DNA of 64,000 bases from Eulemur rufifrons (lineage: Eukaryota; Chordata; Mammalia; Primates; Lemuridae): positions 3,547,501 to 3,611,500 of the forward strand of contig NC_091008.1 in NCBI RefSeq assembly GCF_041146395.1, written 5' to 3'. The stretch's first letter is position 1; every line of letters begins with the position of its first letter. The notes beneath the pieces are model-generated. The model searched no databases, was not told where the DNA came from, and saw only the letters and a list, made by a program, of their open reading frames with translations. Of the stretch, positions 46,801-58,805 are shown in pieces. The translations under genes and the position numbers were made by a program.

Positions 46801-49513
46801 CTCGGTATTAATTAATCCTTAAATTGCGCTTTATTCTCCTTTTGAGATCTTGATGAGGATGATACACACATATCAAATGGATTTGTGTTTGCAAAGTGCA
46901 AACTACATAACTCATCATTTTTCTTGCATTACTTCACTTAAATAAATAAGTTTGACTTGGCAGTATCATACTATAGCTGTCAAAAAATGATAGTAATGAG
47001 AAAAACATAACCACTTCTAAGAGCGGTTTTATTCAGGGTAACAAACCTAAGGTTCTATACTATCCGGATAGGAACCTCCTACAGATATTTTTTTCTTTGT
47101 TTCTCATCAACAATAAAGAAACCAGTCACTGCATCAAGACGATCATGTGTAATGTTGTTTTTATTTTCTTTGAAATTTGTATGACACAAATAGAAGCTAT
47201 TTTAGAGATAGGGCATGTTGTGTAGTTTTCATATCCAAAGAGCCAAGGCTTCTTTAGAGACCTATAAGTTATTAATTTTCATCAAAATCTCATGAGGTAG
47301 TCAGAAAAATATAATGTTCCTTGGTGCAATTAAATTAGTAACTTAAAGTGACAAATCTATTCATTAAAAATGTGAATGACTATACTTCTTGCTCTCCGTG
47401 TTGTTTGTATTTATGGCTTGGTGTATTTGGTTTGTATTTGGCTTGGTGAGTAGCAGGAGGTTAGGCATGATTTTATATATATTTAAACTGCATATATATA
47501 TGGTTTATCTGTGCAGTAAACAAAGAGTTAATAGAAGGATAGCTACTCATTCAGAAAGGAGCTTTTCTAGAATCTGTCAGATAGTCCCCTTGGAGCTCTG
47601 ATGCTTCACAGATTTTCTCTTGTTAATTCCTACTGAGGTGTCATAGGAAAAACAGTAATGTATGGTTGCTGATGCAGCAATACAACTTGACTTCAGGAAA
47701 TATTTGTTATTTGGCAGAAACAGGGCATTTGTTGCTAATAATTTTCTTACTGGCTTAACGTGCCAGTTGCAAGGTGTTGCGAAGCTAAACTGGCCATTTC
47801 AGGAAGGACTGTAGCCGTGGATGCAGTTAAAACCTCTACAATTAGCAGCTACATCCTAGAGATGTTAAAACATTAACCTTATGATCTTTCGCTGGGAGCT
47901 ATGGTAATTTGTAACCATATCTTTTGCAGGAATTTGTTTGCATCCAAAAATGGGGGAAAGGGCTTTGTGCGGTTGCACCCCAATCAGTCATTAAATTCCT
48001 TGTAATCAGAAGATGAAGAAGTCTGAAAGGCCTCCTCTTAGAATTCGCCAGAATAATGAAAGTCTAAAAGATAAAGTTTAGAGCTGTAATCTTTGCCTTA
48101 AGGATGGCTCCACATAAAAATGAGATCATCTTGGCTCCTGCTAGACTTAGTAATTCAATTCCCAGCCTTGGATATTCTTTGTGTACTCTCTATTTTTATC
48201 TTATAAAGTTTTTTTTTTTTTTTTCCCTAGTGTATATTGCTTCTGCAGGTATTCCTGCCAGGCAGTTTTTTTTGCCTTTCTATAAATTTAAAGGGACCAT
48301 ATAACAGTTTAGCACATTTAATAAACAGACTTTATATGGAAATAATTTTATGATTTGTAGCAAGTTAAAGTTTATGTTAAAAAGTTCTGTTTTAGGTTTG
48401 CAAAGCAAACGAATCACTAGGTGATTTAAGAGCCCATGGTGATGATAATTTAAATAAAAACTCTAATGTAAACCTTCTGCTTCAATATTCATTCACTTTT
48501 CTTTCAAGCTAAGAGGGAATCTGGACTATGTACCGGGGCGGTGTTTAATAAGCCAAAATATCTCTTTATAAAATTATTTTGCTTACATTTGTAAAAGTGA
48601 CAGCTAAAGAGGATCCTCCTGTAACTCTGACCAGAGAATAGAGGAGCAGGAGGTTAAACAGCTATAAAATGGGCCATGCCATCCTCCCGAGCTTGCTTTT
48701 CTAACTTACACGTTCACATTTGTTTGGGTCCGCGTTTTTTTGTATAACTCCTTCTTAAGTTTATTTATACAATTTGTTCCTACCAGTGCCCTGGGTCATT
48801 TATTACACCTATTAACTTCTCTCTGTGAAGAGATTCTGCCAGAATTCCTTAACAACCTTCTTCGAGTCTGTTTCTCTTCTCTTTAAATTTAACATCAGGG
48901 ATTTTGCTAGCACGGTGTGTATTGAGCCTGCTTTGCTGCTGACCTGATTTTCTTTTGCTGTGAATAAATAGAGGTGTGTGTCATCCGCCAAAGTGATCCG
49001 GTGTGTGTGCGCGGAAATAGCTTCAGAAATATAAAACTCACACACACGCAATTCTTTTTTGATCTCACATTCAATGCTAGCTGGAACAGACTCTTAGTAT
49101 TATGTCTGGATACTTCAGTGACTTCTGTTCTAAGGATAGTTTTCTATACTTTATATTTTGTTCATGGCTTGAGATGAAGTTTTTTTTTGTTATCATATTT
49201 TTGCTTTTCTGTAGAAATCATAGACTGGGAAGCCATCACTCTAACTAATCTTTGGCTATGCGCACCAGACCCTTTATTTTTAGAATTCTTGTTTGTACAA
49301 GTTCTCTCTTTCCTAACATAATCTCAAAATAATTTAATCACGTTAATTAGAATGATTTTATTAAAAAATAATTTACAGCCGAGTAAGACAGTACAATGGA
49401 CTGTTAAATGTTGAAGGCAATTTTAAAATTACATTTACATGACACCAAATTAATTGGTTGAAAAGGATATACTCTTTAATGTTAAGAAACAATTTAAAAT
49501 TTTCACTAAAATT
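46801..49513. other. Repeat-poor unique sequence, about 2.7 kb
   Basis: I recognise no interspersed repeat or gene. Only short homopolymers occur (for example T15 near 48210). The region 47640-48060 is better balanced in composition than its flanks and is a reasonable place to look for conserved noncoding sequence. Confidence 0.45.
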
Positions 49514-49524
49514 TAATTAATGTT

Positions 49525-49820
49525 ATTTTGGGGGAGGGACAGAGTCTCACTTGTCTCCCCAGGTAGAGTGCAGTGGCATGATCATAGCTCACTGCACCTC
49601 AAACTCCTGGGCCCAAGTGATCCTCCTGCCTCAGCCTCCCGAGTAGCTGGGACTACAGGTGATCACCACAAGACCCAGCTAATTTTTCTATTTTTTACTT
49701 AGTAGAGATGGGGTCTTCTTGCTCTTGTTCAGGCTGCTCTCGAACTCCTGAGCTCAAACGATCCACCCTCCTCGGCCTCCCAGAGTGCTAGGATTACAGG
49801 CGTGAGCCACCTCGCCTGGC
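49525..49820 (-). mobile_element. Older diverged Alu SINE
   Basis: It reads antisense as GGGACAGAGTCTCACTTGTC through ATGATCATAGCTCACTGCAC to CACCTCGCCTGGC. The left region has GCAGTGGCATGATCATAGCT, an AluJ-like feature that the younger copies lack. The T tail is decayed, and the duplication TAATTAATG is seen at 49514-49522 and 49821-49829. Confidence 0.92.
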
Positions 49821-49829
49821 TAATTAATG

Positions 49830-50590
49830 CTCTTTTAAGACAGTTAAGTCAAGGCACTTAAAATGGTCAAGCCAATAAATAGTTTTATAGATTTAGCCAC
49901 ATGTTGAAATGTTGAAGAGTAATTCTAATTTGTTGGCCATTAACACAATATTCTGAATGGAATCTGCTTAAAAGGTCTGTACTTAATTTATTTTGTCTTC
50001 TAGGACAATCTGTATTTTGTAATTTATTTTAGTGAACTTAAAAAAAATCAACACTCCAATGGTTGAAGTTAGTAAAGCAGCTATATGCCAACTATAACTG
50101 GGACTTTTAAAAACAGGTACTCTGTGTAATTATAGGTTGTTTGAATTGGATCTCCTGCCGTATAGAATAAATGTCCAGTTATCAAGATAATCTGCACTTT
50201 TAATTAGTGTTTCCTGCAGATTTTCATAGATGTATGAAAACTACTAAAGATAAGAAACTTACAAAATACCATGTAGCGATATATTTTACGTCCAAGTTTA
50301 GGTTCTGTTATGTGAGGATGTGGCTTACTGTTCTGATCATTGATTCAGACACATCACTCTAATAATATTGCATGGGTTTCTTATAACTTAGAAGACAATA
50401 AAGCAATTTCTTAAGGGAAAACTGAACTTCCACTGTGTTTTATATACTACACACAAACTAGACATACATAAAAGTTGTAGGAATCGTAAACATATATATG
50501 TGAAATATATGCCTTTCCAAATTTCCAGATTTTGGGGAGTGAGGTGGGTACAATCATGGATGTGAGTGAAAATTAAGAAAAAAACCCTGC
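49830..50590. other. Unique AT-rich sequence
   Basis: Nothing recognised. Confidence 0.4.
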
Positions 50591-50594
50591 CAGT

Positions 50595-50975
50595 TGATAG
50601 AGACTATTGGTTGCCCACTAAAATTTGTTCCCTCCTTCAGTAATAATAGAATTATAGCTAAAGTAAAATAAGTACTACATATCCCAGTCTTCACCAAAGC
50701 CAGGAGTGTCCCATATGTTACCAGAGATAAGTGAGAAGTTAGGTGTGACATTTCTGGGCTGGGTCTTGAAACATTTCTAATGAGCTGGAAAAGACGAGTC
50801 TGTGATCCAACTTCATCCATATAAAAGCAGACAGTGCCCTAGAGGACAGGAAAGTAACAAGGTGGTAGAAACAGTTCATGGATCACATGAACACAAGACA
50901 CATGTCAACCTGAAATGCTGTAATTTTATATCTGGTTGTTACATCAGCATAACCTTTGTTCTAACGAACCTTTGG
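50595..50975 (+). mobile_element. MaLR-like LTR, diverged
   Basis: TTGCCCACTAAAATTTGTTC, GAATTATAGCTAAAGTAAAA, CTACATATCCCAGTC, AATGCTGTAATTTTATATC and GGTTGTTACATCAGCATAAC follow the order of a MaLR-type LTR ending 'TTACAGCAGC'. Highly diverged, with no internal region. Confidence 0.5.
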
Positions 50976-51710
50976 CTATGAGTACCAACAGGTTGATGAT
51001 TCGAATTCCTGTTGGTTCAAATCCCTCTCTTTCCCACGCAGCTCCTGGGATGGCTCACAAACTCTTCTCAATAGTCACTGAATTGCTCCCCTGTAACTGC
51101 CTGAACCAATATTTTCCCTCCAGCTTCAGTTCTGATATCCCCTAGTGTCTTCCATTTACATGATCTGTAAAGCCTGCGGATATGACATCTCTCCTACAAG
51201 CCTGAGTGGTCCTCATTTCTTCTCTAAGCATCATTCGTTTTGTGTTTGCTGAGTTGGCTTCAATGATTTTAACAGACATCTCCCCATTCTTCTCCCCTTT
51301 AAAGGGCAGACTTGTTAGAAAACTTACATTTGACTCACACGGTCTTTCTTATAGTCATCACTCTTCAGGAGCTCAGGACTGGTTCCCTGGGGTAAAACTG
51401 GTAGTCTGGTGTCACTCCTCACCACCAGCTAATGTGCTCCTCCCTGGAGCCCGAGCAGGGTAGCTGCTGCGTTGTCCTCAGGATTTCTGTAGATGTATCA
51501 ACTCATAATGGTGTCTTGTTACTACTTTTGTAATTAGACTCACTCAAAAGATATCAACAGCTTCCTATGTAATGAGCAATATTTCCTACCTGCTAACATT
51601 CTTCTCTATTGAAGAAATTGTAAGTCATATTCTTATATATTTTAAAATTAAACAAATAACTGAATCTTTCTCAGTACCCTGAACAATAAATTTAGCTTTG
51701 TAATGTGGAG
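50976..51710. other. Unique sequence
   Basis: Nothing recognised. Confidence 0.4.
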
Positions 51711-51714
51711 GAGG

Positions 51715-51895
51715 AAGCATGATGCCACAAAAGAAAATTGGGCTTAAACGTCAAGATCTAGGTACAAATTCCAGTCCTTCCATTGACCTACTGTTTGACT
51801 TTGAGCTAGTCAATCAACATTTACTGGTCTCAGTTTCATTGCCTATAAAATTGCCATTCATAATACCTCTTACCTGGAGTAGTTGTACATCATGA
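51715..51895 (+). mobile_element. MIR SINE
   Basis: AAATTGGGCTTAAACGTCAA, AGGTACAAATTCCAGTCCTT, ACTTTGAGCTAGTCAATCAA and TCAGTTTCATTGCCTATAAA match the sense MIR order. Confidence 0.85.
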
Positions 51896-52172
51896 AATCG
51901 TAGCCTGAATTCGGACCCGGATTTAGAGTTAGATCTCTTCCTTCATACCTATTTCTAGATCATTTGTTTTAAAGACTAAATTATTTTTCACATGTAGAAT
52001 AAAAGAATGTTTAATAATAGCTATTTTATTGCAACAACTTTTATCTAAATGAGGGTAAATATTTTCTAATATAATTAACATATTTCTATTCTTATTAAAC
52101 CCTGCTGAATTATGTATAGCTTCCTATAAAGCAGAGTTCTTAATTTTACTTCCAAATTTACTTACCATTTTT

Positions 52173-52176
<4 letters not shown>
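51896..52176. other. Unique AT-rich sequence
   Basis: Nothing recognised. Confidence 0.4.

Positions 52177-52208
<32 letters not shown>
52177..52208. repeat. (TG)16 microsatellite
   Basis: Sixteen uninterrupted TG dinucleotides, then ATATGCATG. It is long and pure enough to be length-variable. Confidence 0.95.
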
Positions 52209-52209
<1 letters not shown>

Positions 52210-53158
52210 TATGCATGTTTGCACAGAACAAATAAAAGATGACTTTTAAGAACAATCTGCTCTGGGTTTTCATTGAGTTTTTTGCAGCATTCCTAATTTC
52301 TAATCCCGCATCAGGAGCTTGATAGCATCTATTAGGTCCAGTAGACATGGGTGGGTGGTTCAGGCTACGTGATTTCCCATTTTGCAACCTAGACTTCTTT
52401 TCAGAAGCCACTTTGCTGAGCCACTGACCGGGATGAGTTGATTTATCTTTCTTAACTTGAATCTACCCTGCCTGTCTCTTGGATGGATATGTCCTAAGAA
52501 TGTACTATACTAAGAGGTTTAACAGGGAGTGAGCTGGCATTAAACACTCCTCTTAGGATCTTGTTGGAATCAATGATCTAATCCCAGCAGAAGTGAGTTA
52601 TTGACTTCTTATGTGTAAGGGAGGCTTCGGCTCCTGAAGTTCACTGGACTCCGTTCCCCCTCCAGGGAATAGGGATCTTCTAAAGCCTTAAGGAATGTGA
52701 GGAGTTGCCGCTATGGGAGGAAGAAGTTGGCTCTTTGAAAGTCACAAAGCAGCTCAGCATTTCTTCCTTCTATATTTTTGGTATTTAGGCTTCATATTTA
52801 AGGGTGTCCCTTATCAAGGATGCATTCGTTTTACAGATATTGGTCCTTGTTTGAAGGTCCACAAGTGTGGCAGTCAACTAGCAGAAGTGAGAAAAATCTG
52901 GTCATAATGTGTTTGCAAACTCAGACAACCTATGGGAAACAGGGAAAGACTGATTGTTCAGCATGAGGATAACATATGAAACCATTACGTTTTTCAGATG
53001 AAAAATAGCTTTATTCTATTTTCCGATTGGATAGGTGACATACAATTGTGTAGAAAATTCAAGTAAGATAGAAAAACATGAAGGGGGAAATATAAATAGT
53101 TTTTAATACCATTATTCAGGTTAATATTCATTGTTAAAGTTTTTGTGAAGATCCATTC
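52209..53158. other. Unique sequence
   Basis: Nothing recognised. Confidence 0.4.
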
Positions 53159-53174
53159 AGGTAGATATATTTTT

Positions 53175-53524
53175 TTTTTTATTTTTTTTTTATTTTTTTT
53201 TTTGAGACAGAGTCTCACTCTGTTGCCTGGGCTAGAGTGAGTGCCGTGGCGTCAGCCTAGCTCACAGCAACCTCAAACTCCTGGGCTCAAGCGATCCTCC
53301 TGCCTCAGCCTCCTGAGTAGCTGGGACTACAGGCATGCGCCACTATGCCCGGCTAATTTTTCTCTATATATATTTTTAGTTGTCCATATAATTTCTTTCT
53401 ATTTTTAGTAGAGACAGGGTCTCGCTCTTGCTCAGGCTGGTCTCGAACTCCTGACCTTGAGCGATCCGCCCGCCTCGGCCTCCCAGAGTGCTAGGATTAC
53501 AGGCGTGAGCCACCGCGCCCGGCC
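53175..53524 (-). mobile_element. Dimeric Alu SINE with intact target-site duplication
   Basis: An interrupted T tract (two A interruptions) precedes GAGACAGAGTCTCACTCTG, and the element ends CACCGCGCCCGGCC. The perfect 16-bp duplication AGGTAGATATATTTTT lies at 53159-53174 and 53525-53540. Many CpG sites are retained, which suggests youth. Confidence 0.97.
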
Positions 53525-53540
53525 AGGTAGATATATTTTT

Positions 53541-53640
53541 GCAAACTTCAACATACAGAGTTATGTATATATAAGTATATATGATATCTTTATATATGTG
53601 CGATATATATACTCTCTATATTTTTATCTATGTGTATAGA
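53541..53640. repeat. AT-rich low-complexity tract
   Basis: Degenerate TATATA and GATATA motifs over about 100 bases. Confidence 0.7.
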
Positions 53641-53884
53641 TCCTCATACTATGCATCAATTACTGTTAACTGGGGCCTATGCTACCCACCCACCCACTGA
53701 AAAATCAGTGACTCAGTGAGCCATTTTAATTGTGGATTGTGTGAAGTCCCTTATGACTTATGGCCTCAAAAAATTGAAACGATTTATACATATTCTGCTT
53801 TATAATTAGAATTCATATTCAGTGATCTTCAGACTTCTCCATGGCAATGAGTAGAAATTTGTATCACCCATTTTAAACATGATT
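53641..53884. other. Unique sequence
   Basis: Nothing recognised. Confidence 0.4.
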
Positions 53885-54835
53885 TTCTTTTATTTTGTTA
53901 TGGTAAGAACACTTCACATGAGATCTACCCTTTGGGCAAAATTTTAAGTGTATAATATGTAATTGTTGACTCTGGGGACAATGTTGTACAGCACATCTCT
54001 AGAGCTCATTCATCTTGCTTGACCGAAACTTTATGCCCATTGATGAGTAACTCTTCATGTCCTCGTTCTTCAGTCCCTGGAAAACACCATTCCACTCTTT
54101 GATTCTCTGAATTTGATTATTTTAGATCCCTTATATAAATGGAATCATGTGGTATTTGTCTTTCTGTGACTGGCTTACGTCACTTAGTATAATGTCCTCA
54201 AGTTTCATTCATGTCACATATTGTAGAATTTCCTTCTTTTTTAAGGCTGAATAGTATGACACATTTTCTCTCTACATTCACCGGTCAATGGACATTTAGG
54301 TTGTCTCCATATCTTGGCTATTGTGAATAGTGCTGTAATGAACATAGAAGTGCTAATATCTCTTCAAGATCCTGATTTCAATTCTGGGGGATAAACACCT
54401 AGAAGTTGTATTGCTGGACCATAGGACAGTTCTAATTTTAGTATTTTTAGGAACCTCTACACTATTTTCCATAGTGGTTGCACCGTTTTGCATTCCCGCC
54501 AATCACGTGCTATGCTTCCAATTTCTCCACATCCTTGCCAGCACTTGTGTTTTGTGTTTTTGATAATAGCCACCCTGACAGGTGTGAGGCGATGTCTTGT
54601 GATTTCGATTTGCATTTCTCTGAGGACTAGTGACTTTGAGCATTTTTTCCTGTGCTTGTTGGTCATCTGTGTTTCTTCTTTAGAGAAATTTCTCTTCAAG
54701 TCCTTAGGCCATTTTTAAATTGGGTTCTGAGTTATTGCTATTGAGTTGTAGGAGTTCCTTACATATTCTGGAGATTAACCCCTTATGAGATATATTGTTT
54801 GCAAACATATCACCCATTTTTAAGTCTGTGTATTT
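53885..54835 (-). mobile_element. Old L1 3' portion (first of two adjacent copies)
   Basis: Antisense L1 text: TTGTTGACTCTGGGGACAAT, CCCTTATATAAATGGAATCA, GGCTGAATAGTATGACAC, ATGGACATTTAGGTTGTCTC, TTTGCATTCCCGCCAATCAC, TTTCTCCACATCCTTGCC, CTTACATATTCTGGAGATTA. The conservation is better than in other L1s here. No frame is intact. Confidence 0.92.
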
Positions 54836-55214
54836 GTTTATTGTATGGATATACTTTAATTTATTTAATCACTATTCTGCTGATGAACACTGTGCTTATT
54901 TCTGTTTCCTTTCCCCTCCCATTATTAGTAATGATTTGAAGAACATTTTGCTTATACATTTTTGTATGTTTCATTCTTTATTGGGATATACTGTGAGACG
55001 AAGGATGTCTGGGCTAAAAAGGAAGCATTTAAAATTGATGCATATTGCTAGATTACCCTCCAGAAAGATTGTATCAATTGATATTCCTATTAACAACTTA
55101 GGAGTTTCCGTATAGCACTGATGATCTTTAAAAGCTTTATCAATTGGCCAGGCGGAAAGGAGTAAATCATTGTTTGTAGTTGTATTTCGGATTAATAATG
55201 AATGTATGCATTTG

Positions 55215-55430
55215 ATTAGAAGCTCAGGCTCTGGAGTCTGACATTTGAGTTTATATCCTGGCTTTATCACTTATCAGCTTCTTGACCTTGAGCCAGTTAT
55301 TTAACCTCTTGTCTCAGCTTACTCGTCTGCAAAATGGTGATAATAATAATACTAACCTCATAGCATTGTGAAGATTAAATGAATAAATACACATAAAGCT
55401 CTTGCAACATTTCCTGGTAATCTCATTCTC
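55215..55430 (+). mobile_element. MIR SINE nested in L1
   Basis: AGAAGCTCAGGCTCTGGAGT, TATCCTGGCTTTATCACTTA, GAGCCAGTTATTTAACCTC, TCTGCAAAATGGTGATAATA and GTGAAGATTAAATGAATAA give an almost complete sense MIR. L1 text lies on both sides. Confidence 0.9.
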
Positions 55431-55735
55431 CATAGATATTAACTATTGCTATATTTTCTTGTTAATATTTTACTTTTTCTTTTTGCAGTTGTATATTCAA
55501 GTTCTTTGGTCTACTCTGCATTTATGCTGTTCATCTTTTATTTATTGATTTGATAGAGCTGTTTTAATATTATAGATATTAATTGCTTGTCTGTCATACA
55601 TGCTAAAAATATTTTGATTTTTTGTTTGGTATTTCTTTGTACCATATAAAGTTTTACCATTTAAGTAATAAAATATACTCACCTTTTAAGATTTCTGGCT
55701 GAAAAACAGCCTTCCTCATCCTCAAGATTACTTGA

Positions 55736-56097
<362 letters not shown>

Positions 56098-56230
56098 TGA
56101 AAATTCACCTGTGTTGTTTTTGAGGAAGGTAATGATTTTTTTTTAATGTTTAAGTCTTTAACCCATCCTGAACTGAATCTGATAGCCATAATAAGGAGGC
56201 ACAAAAGCTTTACTTTTTAAAGACAATGAA

Positions 56231-56845
56231 GTGATCCGTTTGAGCACAATAAGGACATACAAATAGTAGAACTTCTAATTTTCCTTTGGCAAGGAAAATC
56301 TAAATTTATCTTTTAGAAAATCTTTTTTCATGGTTTGAGGTAGGACTTTAACTTTCTTTCCCACTCTCATTTTCTTTTATGTTTCTCTTCTTTCTGTAAA
56401 ACATCTGCTCTTGGGATTCCTATGAAAGCTCAACAGATTTTCTTCCCAGGAGCCAAGTCAGTTTCATTATATCAGGATTTCACATTTAGATAATTGATTT
56501 TGAATGTTGACTTCTTTACAAGATTAAACTATTTCCACATAACAGTTCCTACTGTGAACACCATTTAGACTAACACTGCTAACAGAGATCCCCATCAAGA
56601 TGAACGGGCTTTACTGCTGACTCAAGATCCCTCTGTCGTTTTGACTCCTGCTGTGCATTGGCCAGAGTGATAATGACATCATTTAATCAACATATTTAAT
56701 TATGTCTATTAAATAGAAAAGTATTCATATCGATGAACGTGATCTGTTTATTATTAATGCAACACATAGATTAACTTTACATGCACGTGTATTCAACATC
56801 TCTTTTGTACAACCGCAGACTCGCTTGGTCTCACCTTTCGTGTCA
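56231..56845. other. Unique sequence
   Basis: Nothing recognised. Confidence 0.4.
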
Positions 56846-56849
56846 GTCA

Positions 56850-57290
56850 CGGTTGCAGCGGACGGTTATGCAGGGACTTTGATCCACTTTGTACAGGGAC
56901 ACGAAAGTGGCCTTGCCTCAGTCTCTGTGAGGCTCTCTGACACCTGCAGCCTTGGATTCTGGAACAAAAGTGAACACCTGGAATGTGTCGTAGAGTTTAT
57001 GATCCATTGCACAAACTTTGACCAATGGGGCGTGAGAGTTGGCAGATAAATGCTCCACCCGTTCATCCTTCCAGAAGGTGATCTGCAGATACAGTACATT
57101 CAGAAACCAGTTGCTTCCAGTAGTGGCCAACTCCACACTGTACCTTCATATTGGCTATCTCTCCTTCTCTATCCGTTCTTGTCCCCCTGGCCCTTCCTGT
57201 CCCCCCGACTCCTGTTCCTGGCATCATAGTTTGAACAAATCACTCCTGTATTAGTCTTTGTCTCAGGCTGTGCTTTTGGTGTTTCTTAGA
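56850..57290 (+). repeat. Ancient LTR-like element
   Basis: GACCAATGGGGCGTGAGAGT in the middle and the ending TGAACAAATCACTCCTGTAT, GTCTTTGTCTCAGGCTGTGC, TTAGACTAAGAAAG are typical of the 3' part of old mammalian LTRs ('CTCAGGCTCTGCTTTTGGGG ... ACTAAGAC'). The short open frames within it are incidental. Family not assigned. Confidence 0.45.
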
Positions 57291-58560
57291 CTAAGAAAGT
57301 TCATCAGAAAAAAATATTTTATAAAAGTATTTCTGGTTATTTGCATATCGTGGTTTCTATAAACTAATTTTTTTAGATTAAACCACAGAAAACTTAATTA
57401 CTAGGGAATAGACCTTTGGAATAAAAAAAATCTGCTAAAAATGACTTTAAGCCATTCATTTTTAGTTATTTTCTTTTGAAAACTGATTTCTAATCTTTTC
57501 TTTCTCTAATGGCATTAAATATATTTTATAATTTAGAAAAAACATCCCATTAACTCAGCAAAAAGCCACAGCAAATTGACTTGTACGTTAATCATCTTCA
57601 CCTGTAATTTATTTGCACGAATACAAAGTTATCACTCATTTACTTAGACTCTCATCAAAAAAATGTAAGTTTGATTTAATAATTTATATTTTATCTAAAG
57701 AATTATTACTTTTACAGAAATGAAACACAAAGAATCAAATCTGCATTCACGTACTCAGAATAAACCATGGATTTGGTGGAAATTCATTACAATAAATATT
57801 TTAAAAATCTAAGTAAAATAGGAAGGAAATTGCATTTATGGCCAAAAACTAATAACTCATGTAAAAGTGACTTATAAACTGTGAAGCCCTGCATTAACTT
57901 AAAATTTCATTTGTTACGTTAAGATTTTACGTATACTTCGAAATTTGGAACATCTATGTGCTTTCTGGATTGAAAAAAAGCTTCCCTCACCTTTGGCCAC
58001 TAGATGTCGCAGCAGCTCCATAGCTGAAGCCAAGGGTGGGGGAGGGGTTGACTGCCACATAGCTCATTTTAGGGCTTCAGCTGCTCTTTTGCACAGATGT
58101 GGATCATTCTGGAGCTTATAAAACCAGCCATTTTACAAGATGTAGGAATGTCTTCAGCCACTATAAAAATTCAACGAATTTTGCATCTTTTTATGTGGCG
58201 ATAGATGAGTTGATAAAGAAAATAGTTGAAAACCATTTAAAACAAATCCTGCTTTTAGAGAATGTCATTGCTCTGTACTCACCCTAAATCCACTAAAACA
58301 AACAAACAACTCTGTGAGCATCGAGAATGAAAAGCAAAAAAGCAAGTTTCCAAAAACCAGCTGGTTACCAAGAGACATACTGGCTAACGAGCAAAGAAAC
58401 AGGATTGATAGCAATTAAACAGCTGAAAAGAAATCGCAATCTGGTAATTAGTTGATGAGCTTTAAGTCACTTTGTTTTCCTTTTTTTTTTTTTTTTTTTA
58501 ATATTGAAAAGATTTGGGGAATGAGTAGGCAGAGCTCTGGGGCGATCTGTGTGTAATCCA
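57291..58560. other. Unique AT-rich sequence
   Basis: A T22 run lies at about 58478-58499. A CTCF-like motif lies at 57997-58010. No repeat family or gene recognised. Confidence 0.4.
57997..58010 (+). promoter_or_regulatory. CTCF-like motif
   Basis: CCACTAGATGTCGC matches the CTCF core CCASYAGRKGGCRS at 13 of 14 positions; the one mismatch is T for G at position 11. Confidence 0.4.
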
Positions 58561-58564
58561 AAGG

Positions 58565-58805
58565 CAATAGGGTGAGGTCGTGGTGAAGAACGTGGTTTTG
58601 GAGCCAACCCATCGTGGGTTCCAGGCATGGATTTTCTGCTTACTAATTATGTGACTCTTTTACCTCGTCTTCTGTAAAAAAGAGTAGCTGATAATACTTA
58701 TCTCAAAAGGTTATTTTAAGGTTCAAGTGGGTTTATGAATATAAAGGTCTTAGCATAGTACGCTGACATTGTAAGCGATCAATACATAGCTATTGTCAGT
58801 ATGAG
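58565..58805 (+). mobile_element. MIR SINE, nearly full length
   Basis: GTTTTGGAGCCAACCCATCG, GTGGGTTCCAGGCATGGATT, TTAGCATAGTACGCTGACAT and TATTGTCAGTATG give a sense MIR covering head, core and 3' end. Confidence 0.88.
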
